A stretch of 5,068 nucleotides of DNA from Bacteroidales bacterium UBA1064 (GTDB taxonomy: Bacteria; Bacteroidota; Bacteroidia; Bacteroidales; Tenuifilaceae), in the NCBI GenBank assembly GCA_002316235.1, contig DCDD01000130.1:1-5068 (forward strand), in the 5' to 3' direction. Shown here in pieces: positions 1 through 3,359 of the stretch. The position numbers were made by a program, and so were the translations under genes. The notes below the pieces were generated by a model, which had not been told where the DNA came from, did no database searches, and saw nothing but the letters and a program-made list of their open reading frames with translations. The number at the start of each line of letters is the position of its first letter. Positions within the stretch are counted from its first letter, which is position 1.

Positions 1-39
1 TTTTTTTTCGTTTGCCCCTTAAGCTAACGCCCTAAAAAG

Positions 40-88
40 TTGCATTTGCAATCAAAATCTAAGCAAAAAAATTAATGGATGTTGCAAC
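40..88. promoter_or_regulatory. Two TTGCA/TGCAA inverted repeats upstream of the cluster (candidate operator)
   Basis: Two short dyads lie in the leader of the first gene. One at 40-51 has arms TTGCA and TGCAA around a 2-nt spacer; the other at 81-88 is the perfect palindrome GTTGCAAC. Their centres are 39 nt apart, close to four helical turns. MarR-family dimers commonly bind TTG...CAA-like palindromes, and a marR gene lies at the end of this cluster, so an operator role is possible. That is inference: such short dyads can occur by chance in AT-rich DNA. I could not find a convincing Bacteroidota promoter (TTTG with TAnnTTTG) in 1-126. The T-run at 1-8 may be the tail of an upstream terminator. 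Confidence 0.25.
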
Positions 89-126
89 AAATAACTACTT
101 GGCTTGTTACTATGACAAAAATTTAA

Positions 127-399
127 ATGAAAACAATGGAAAAACCCGTTTTAATTGAAATGTTTTACACGCTCTCTTGTCCCAACTGTCGCACACTAAA
201 GCGAATGCTGGATGAAATTCTCCCAACTTTTGGGAATAAATTTGAGTTTAAGCGCACCATGGCCAACTCCCCGGTTGGTATGATTCGAACCATGAAGCTT
301 GGTATAGGTGCTGTTCCAACATTGCTTATCAACAACGAGATTGTTTTTAGGCAGGTTCCAACAAAAGAGGAGCTTATAAATAAACTAAATCAATACTAA
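127..399 (+). CDS. Thioredoxin/glutaredoxin-like thiol oxidoreductase, CPNC active site
   Basis: This 90-residue protein is a minimal thioredoxin-fold domain, probably a cytoplasmic thiol-disulfide oxidoreductase. A first beta strand (residues 7-13) leads to the CPNC motif with Cys18 and Cys21, followed by a basic helix (about 22-32). A cis-proline is seen at Pro64 in GAVPTLLIN, preceding the strand next to the active site. No signal peptide is visible. CPNC is closer to the glutaredoxin CPxC pattern than to thioredoxin CGPC, and the length suits small NrdH- or glutaredoxin-like proteins, but the substrate cannot be read from the sequence. The start at 127 follows an in-frame TAA (124-126). 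Met4 at 136 is an alternative start, and neither has a clear Shine-Dalgarno site. It is the first gene of the cluster, 18 nt before a small membrane protein. A role in redox repair beside the quinone reductase and dioxygenase is inferred. Confidence 0.85.
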   Translation: MKTMEKPVLIEMFYTLSCPNCRTLKRMLDEILPTFGNKFEFKRTMANSPVGMIRTMKLGIGAVPTLLINNEIVFRQVPTKEELINKLNQY

Positions 400-417
400 C
401 CTTAAATTTTAATTACA

Positions 418-651
418 ATGGAAGCACAAAAAAAACTTCGCTGCCCACTAGGTATTCCCGGCGGAATATTAGTAGCCCTAATCGGATTGGTGGGAATTGT
501 TCTAAACATTATCAATTTCGACTGGTTTGAGCTGCTACAGTCAATCGCCTTACTGCTACTCGGTTTACCTTTTGTTAGGGTAACCATGATGGTTCATTTG
601 GGCAACGATAGGCTTGATGCACTTGAGGATAAAGTAAATGGTAAGAAATAA
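418..651 (+). CDS. Small two-helix membrane protein of unknown function
   Basis: I do not recognise this 77-residue protein. It has a short basic N-terminus (KKLRC), a Gly/Ile/Leu/Val-rich first membrane helix (about 13-33), a short FDWFE turn, a second helix (about 37-58), and a charged C-terminal tail (LGNDRLDALEDKVNGKK) that looks amphipathic and soluble. By the positive-inside rule both ends are probably cytoplasmic. Its only cysteine, Cys9, sits just before the first helix next to Pro10; there is no lipobox. It lies 18 nt after the thioredoxin-like gene and 16 nt before the DoxX-like gene, so it is very likely co-transcribed and may work with one of them. Hydrophobicity, composition and tight spacing support a real gene. 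The antisense frame at 402-587 has no recognisable content. Confidence 0.75.
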   Translation: MEAQKKLRCPLGIPGGILVALIGLVGIVLNIINFDWFELLQSIALLLLGLPFVRVTMMVHLGNDRLDALEDKVNGKK

Positions 652-653
652 TC

Positions 654-660
654 AAGGAAG
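654..660 (+). promoter_or_regulatory. Ribosome binding site AAGGAAG that sets the DoxX-like gene start
   Basis: AAGGAAG lies 7 nt before the ATG at 668. It favours that codon over the in-frame ATG at 638, which lies inside the preceding gene and would add ten polar residues before the first membrane helix. Confidence 0.6.
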
Positions 661-667
661 AAATATT

Positions 668-1060
668 ATGAGGGTGAAGAAAATTATTTACTGGACAAGC
701 ACCGTGCTCATATCGTTGATGATGCTGTCGAGTGCATGGGGATATTTTACTAATCCGGATATGAAGGGAGCGTTTGTCCACCTTGGATTTCCGGACTACT
801 TCAGAATAGAGTTGGGAACAGCAAAATTTCTGGGAGTTTTAGCCCTGCTGATTCCTATGATTCCTGCTCGAATTAAGGAATTTGCCTACTTTGGGTTTAC
901 CATTACCTTTATTTCGGCCATAATTGCGCATTTGTCGAGTGGCGATCCAATTATGGCAGTTGTTTTTCCGCTGGTTGCCCAGGTACTGCTTACCGTATCC
1001 TACATCTACTTCATCCTGATTTCTGATAAAAAGATGACAATGCAGGAAGCCGAGAGCTAA
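668..1060 (+). CDS. DoxX-like family integral membrane protein
   Basis: This 130-residue protein has four predicted membrane helices (about residues 6-27, 48-66, 70-89 and 95-118) and matches the DoxX-like pattern: an LGFPDYF segment (39-45) after helix 1, then E48 and K53 at the start of helix 2 (ELGTAKFLG), IPARIKEFAYFGF (65-77) between helices 2 and 3, and AHLSSGDP (87-94) after helix 3. It has no cysteine. Members of this family are inner-membrane proteins with poorly defined biochemistry. Relatives such as B. subtilis CatD and MhqP are encoded with ring-cleaving dioxygenases and induced by quinones, and mycobacterial DoxX has been linked to a membrane oxidoreductase complex with SodA and a thiol protein. 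Here a thioredoxin-like gene lies upstream, and a flavin reductase and a dioxygenase downstream, so a role in quinone or thiol stress is plausible but inferred. Confidence 0.85.
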   Translation: MRVKKIIYWTSTVLISLMMLSSAWGYFTNPDMKGAFVHLGFPDYFRIELGTAKFLGVLALLIPMIPARIKEFAYFGFTITFISAIIAHLSSGDPIMAVVFPLVAQVLLTVSYIYFILISDKKMTMQEAES

Positions 1061-1075
1061 GCAAATAATGATATG

Positions 1076-1096
1076 TTGCCCTGGTTATCTGGGCAA
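1076..1096. promoter_or_regulatory. Perfect inverted repeat TTGCCC-N9-GGGCAA before the reductase gene
   Basis: Six-base arms TTGCCC (1076-1081) and GGGCAA (1091-1096) match perfectly around a 9-nt centre, 51 nt before the reductase start and inside the longest gap of the six-gene cluster (87 nt). The arms resemble the TTGCC...GGCAA half-sites bound by E. coli MarR, although the centre is longer here. No T-run follows, so it is not an intrinsic terminator. It could be an operator for an internal promoter or an RNA hairpin that modulates read-through or stability. Confidence 0.4.
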
Positions 1097-1147
1097 TAGT
1101 GAATACAGAACGGTTTAATTTTAATAACACTAAACAATCTTGAAGTA

Positions 1148-1705
1148 ATGATAAAAGTTGGAATTATTATTGGAAGCACAAGACCTGGCAGGAATGCCGA
1201 GGCTGTTGCCAAGTGGGTTTACGAACATGCCCGCAGGAGAACCGACGCTGAGTTTGAGCTGGTTGATATTAAGGACTTCAACCTTCCTGTTCTCGATGAG
1301 CCTGTTCCTGCCTCCATGCACCAGTACATGAAGGATCACACTAAGGTGTGGTCAGATAAAATCAGCTCGTTTGACGCTTTTATATTTGTAACCCCGGAGT
1401 ATAACCATGCCACAACCGGAGCGCTAAAGAATGCAATTGACTACCTCTACGTTGAGTGGAATAATAAGGCGGCAGGTTTTGTCAGCTATGGTTCAACCGG
1501 CGGGGTTCGGGCTGTTGAGCAGCTTCGTCTCATCATGGGTGAACTTCAGGTGGCCGACGTGCGTACCCAGGTGGCCCTGTCGCTTTTTACCGATTTTGAA
1601 AACTTCAGCGTTTTCAAACCGGCTGCACTTCATGAGGATAACCTCAAAGCCATGCTTGATCAGCTGGTGGCTTGGGGCGGTGCTCTTAAAACCATTAGAA
1701 AGTAG
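1148..1705 (+). CDS. NADPH-dependent FMN reductase (flavodoxin-like quinone/azo reductase family)
   Basis: This 185-residue protein is a complete flavodoxin-fold reductase of the NADPH-dependent FMN reductase family, the same group as E. coli ChrR, bacterial azoreductases and related quinone reductases. The N-terminal strand IKVGIIIGS is followed by the FMN-phosphate loop GSTRPGRN (9-16). The FMN-contacting motif PEYNH is at 83-87, followed by the helix starting ATTGALKNAIDYL. A second flavin-side loop, YGSTGG, is at 114-119. The protein has no signal peptide and is expected to be a cytoplasmic oligomer that reduces quinones or other aromatic electron acceptors with NAD(P)H; the true substrate cannot be read. 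Its TAG stop lies 4 nt before the dioxygenase ATG, so the two are probably translationally coupled. No strong Shine-Dalgarno site is seen (TTGAAG only), but the first residues match the family start. Confidence 0.92.
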   Translation: MIKVGIIIGSTRPGRNAEAVAKWVYEHARRRTDAEFELVDIKDFNLPVLDEPVPASMHQYMKDHTKVWSDKISSFDAFIFVTPEYNHATTGALKNAIDYLYVEWNNKAAGFVSYGSTGGVRAVEQLRLIMGELQVADVRTQVALSLFTDFENFSVFKPAALHEDNLKAMLDQLVAWGGALKTIRK

Positions 1706-1709
1706 GATT

Positions 1710-2528
1710 ATGAATGGAAGCGATAAACTTCCGGTGATATTCATTCCACACGGGGGAGGTCCATGGCATATAATACCCGATGCCATGGGCGATCCCGTTG
1801 GCTACGGAAACCTTAGAGGCTACCTTAAAGAATTGGGGAATTCATACAGGAGCAGGATTCGATCCATTCTGATGGTTTCTGCTCACTGGGAAGAAACGTT
1901 TCCAACCATACATTTTGGCGAATCGCCAAATCTATACTATGATTATTACGGTTTCCCAGAATACACCTACCACCTTAGCTGGCCTGCACCGGGTAATCCT
2001 AACCTGGCACTGAGGGTTGAGCAGCTTCTTAACAACAAGGGGTTTAACACCCGACGAGAGATGATCAGGGGATACGACCATGGTACATTTGTACCCATGA
2101 TGGTTGCATTTCCTGAAGCTCAACTTCCTGTTGTTCAGCTTTCGTTGGTCCGTGGGCTTGACCCTTCCACCCACATTGCAGTTGGACAAGCCCTTGAGCC
2201 ACTCCGTTCTGAAGGAGTCCTCATCATCGGCTCGGGCATGAGCTACCACAACATGCAGGGCTTCATGTCGGGCTCTCCGGAGGTAGAATCCACCTCTAAA
2301 AAGTTTGACAATTGGCTGGCCGCAGCCGTTGAGGTTAAAAACCCTGAACAACGAATTCAAACCCTTGTAAAATGGGCTGAAGCGCCTGGCGCTTTTGAGA
2401 GCCATCCCAGAAGTGAGCACCTGGTACCACTTTTTGTTGTTGCCGGTGCAGCGGGTAGTGATGCAGGTAAAAGAAGCTACAACGGAAAGCTGATGAGCGC
2501 CACCATTTCGGGCTTTACATTTGGTTAA
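1710..2528 (+). CDS. LigB/DODA-type extradiol aromatic ring-opening dioxygenase
   Basis: This 272-residue cytoplasmic enzyme belongs to the class III extradiol dioxygenase (LigB-like) superfamily, whose members use a non-haem metal to open catechol rings; relatives include 4,5-DOPA dioxygenase and E. coli YgiD. Expected metal and catalytic residues are in place: His14 in PHGGGPW, His59 in SAHWEE, His124 in DHGTFVPM, His180 in GSGMSYHNM and His237 in HPRSEHLVPLF, with the usual C-terminal AGAAG and GFTFG segments. His14, His59 and His237 are the likely metal ligands. GSGMSYHNM suggests a subgroup distinct from YgiD, so no symbol is given and DOPA need not be the substrate. The start at 1710 is chosen because IPHGGG must lie near the N-terminus; the open frame extends back to 1431, but that part is reductase sequence in another frame. 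The 4-nt gap from the reductase suggests one pathway: quinone reduced to catechol, then ring opening. Confidence 0.92.
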   Translation: MNGSDKLPVIFIPHGGGPWHIIPDAMGDPVGYGNLRGYLKELGNSYRSRIRSILMVSAHWEETFPTIHFGESPNLYYDYYGFPEYTYHLSWPAPGNPNLALRVEQLLNNKGFNTRREMIRGYDHGTFVPMMVAFPEAQLPVVQLSLVRGLDPSTHIAVGQALEPLRSEGVLIIGSGMSYHNMQGFMSGSPEVESTSKKFDNWLAAAVEVKNPEQRIQTLVKWAEAPGAFESHPRSEHLVPLFVVAGAAGSDAGKRSYNGKLMSATISGFTFG

Positions 2529-2533
2529 TAATC

Positions 2534-2543
2534 CTTGGGCAAG
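2534..2543. promoter_or_regulatory. Inverted repeat CTTG-GG-CAAG upstream of marR (candidate autoregulatory site)
   Basis: A ten-base dyad lies between the dioxygenase stop and the regulator start, 55 nt before the marR ATG. It carries the same TTG...CAA signature as the dyads at 40-51, 81-88 and 1076-1096. MarR-family genes are usually autoregulated, which is the reason to record it; on its own a 10-bp dyad is weak evidence. The rest of the 70-nt gap holds a run of eight T (2567-2574) with no convincing stem before it. Confidence 0.2.
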
Positions 2544-2598
2544 CATAAGACTAAATTGTGGCGTCGTTTTTTTTCAGAAACTTAATCCTCTTTAAAAC

Positions 2599-3048
2599 AT
2601 GGAGCTGGAAAGCGAAGTAAAGGGCCATTTTAGGAACGAATACCATAAGGGACTTATAAATTTGATTTATACGGTGAACCTGCTGAGCTACGAGTTTCTC
2701 CAGTCGCTTAAAAACCATGGAGTTACCGAGCAGCAGTACAACGTGCTTAGAATTTTACGTGGCTTTAGAAGCCAGGCACCCGTATCGCTTGGATTTATTA
2801 AGGAACGAATGCTCGATAGGAATTCTGATGTTAGCCGGATTATTGACAAACTTCAAAGACGGGGCCTGGTATCCAGAGATGTCAGCAGTTGCGACAGACG
2901 CCAGAAAGCCATTCAGATTACTGATAAGGGTTTAAACTTGCTTAGCAGCATGCTCGACTGTGAAAAAAAGGTTGACCTGTTACTAAATAATCTCACTCCC
3001 GACGAATTGAGGCAGCTTAATCAGCTTCTCGACAAAATTAGGGGCTGA
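2599..3048 (+). CDS. MarR-family winged-helix transcriptional regulator
   Basis: This 149-residue protein has the MarR layout and usual length: an N-terminal dimerisation helix (about 12-40), TEQQYNVLRILRG (43-55) leading into the winged helix, a helix-turn-helix with the recognition helix around DVSRIIDKLQRRGLVSR (77-93), a basic wing with the family DRR signature (SSCDRRQKAIQIT, 96-108), and C-terminal dimerisation helices (about 111-148). Such proteins are dimeric repressors released by phenolic ligands or cysteine oxidation, and they usually control their neighbours. It lacks the N-terminal cysteine that senses peroxide in OhrR; its two cysteines are Cys98, directly before the DRR wing motif, and Cys121. 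It follows a reductase and a ring-cleaving dioxygenase on the same strand, so it probably regulates the cluster and itself. The start at 2599 follows an A-rich stretch (TTTAAAAC) without a Shine-Dalgarno site. Confidence 0.92.
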   Translation: MELESEVKGHFRNEYHKGLINLIYTVNLLSYEFLQSLKNHGVTEQQYNVLRILRGFRSQAPVSLGFIKERMLDRNSDVSRIIDKLQRRGLVSRDVSSCDRRQKAIQITDKGLNLLSSMLDCEKKVDLLLNNLTPDELRQLNQLLDKIRG

Positions 3049-3150
3049 CCTGCCCTAAATCATACACTTCCCGACTGTTTTTCTTATTCTGTATCAGAAA
3101 ACTTTTTGAACGCCATCCATTCTGGCTGTTCATCATGCTGGAACCGTTTA

Positions 3151-3188
3151 AACCGTAAAATCCCGAAGTGGGCTTACGGTTGTTTTTT
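3151..3188 (+). terminator. Rho-independent terminator after marR
   Basis: A perfect 8-bp outer stem, AACCGTAA (3151-3158) with TTACGGTT (3174-3181), encloses an inner CCC/GGG stem (3162-3164 with 3170-3172) and a GAAGT loop. A G and six T residues (3182-3188) follow at once. Stem and T-tract together are a standard intrinsic terminator on the + strand, 102 nt after the marR stop. It separates the cluster from clpB, which therefore needs its own promoter. Confidence 0.85.
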
Positions 3189-3273
3189 ATTATAATGTGA
3201 TTGTATATAGTGCATTACGCAAAATTAGGGATATTCCTGATTTCTCCGCACTGTCATAATTTCCTATTTGCGC

Positions 3274-3303
3274 TTTGTGCTTATGTCAACATGGCATTAT
3301 TTG
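3274..3303 (+). promoter_or_regulatory. Weak candidate Bacteroidota promoter for clpB
   Basis: TTTG at 3274-3277 and ATTATTTG at 3296-3303 are 18 nt apart, which fits the spacing of the Bacteroidota primary sigma factor (-33 TTTG, -7 TAnnTTTG). The second element has TTTG but not the leading TA in register, so the match is partial. Transcription would begin about 45-50 nt before the clpB ATG. Confidence 0.25.
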
Positions 3304-3342
3304 GGTTATGGTAGATGTTTTGCTGGCTTATGGTGATAAATT

Positions 3343-3350
3343 TAAGGAGG
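3343..3350 (+). promoter_or_regulatory. Near-perfect Shine-Dalgarno site of clpB
   Basis: TAAGGAGG matches eight consecutive bases of the anti-Shine-Dalgarno complement, 9 nt before the ATG at 3360. It rules out the in-frame upstream ATGs at 3315 and 3330, which lie before the site and would add non-family residues. Strong sites like this are uncommon in Bacteroidota. Confidence 0.75.
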
Positions 3351-3359
3351 AACTATAGT

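Larger units (their letters stand above)
3049..3359. other. Intergenic region between marR and clpB
   Basis: This 311-nt stretch has no credible open frame. It contains the terminator at 3151-3188, a near-palindrome AGGGATATTCCT at 3227-3238, a weak candidate promoter at 3274-3303 and the clpB ribosome binding site. No CIRCE element (TTAGCACTC-N9-GAGTGCTAA), tRNA or clear riboswitch was seen. AACCGT is repeated at 3142-3147 and 3151-3156, so the 3' arm of the terminator could pair less stably with the earlier copy. Confidence 0.7.

Noticed and set aside
638..667. Earlier in-frame start of the DoxX-like gene at 638
   Set aside because: It lies inside the preceding gene and lacks a ribosome binding site, whereas the ATG at 668 has AAGGAAG 7 nt upstream and begins directly before the first membrane helix.
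1076..1110. Hairpin at 1076-1096 as an intrinsic terminator
   Set aside because: No T-run follows the stem; the downstream bases are A/G-rich.
1431..1709. Upstream extension of the dioxygenase open frame to an ATG at 1431
   Set aside because: The added 93 residues overlap the reductase gene in another frame and have no family resemblance; LigB-type enzymes begin shortly before the IPHGGG motif, which fits the ATG at 1710.
1932..2546. 204-residue minus-strand open frame
   Set aside because: It is antisense to the dioxygenase, whose catalytic motifs are intact, and its translation shows no recognisable domain.
2545..2574. T-run at 2567-2574 as a terminator between the dioxygenase and marR
   Set aside because: No stable stem precedes the eight T residues, so only a T-tract is seen.
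3191..3196. TATAAT hexamer as a sigma-70 -10 box for clpB
   Set aside because: Bacteroidota primary sigma factors use a different -7 element, no matching TTGACA lies upstream, and the hexamer falls directly after the terminator T-tract in AT-rich DNA.
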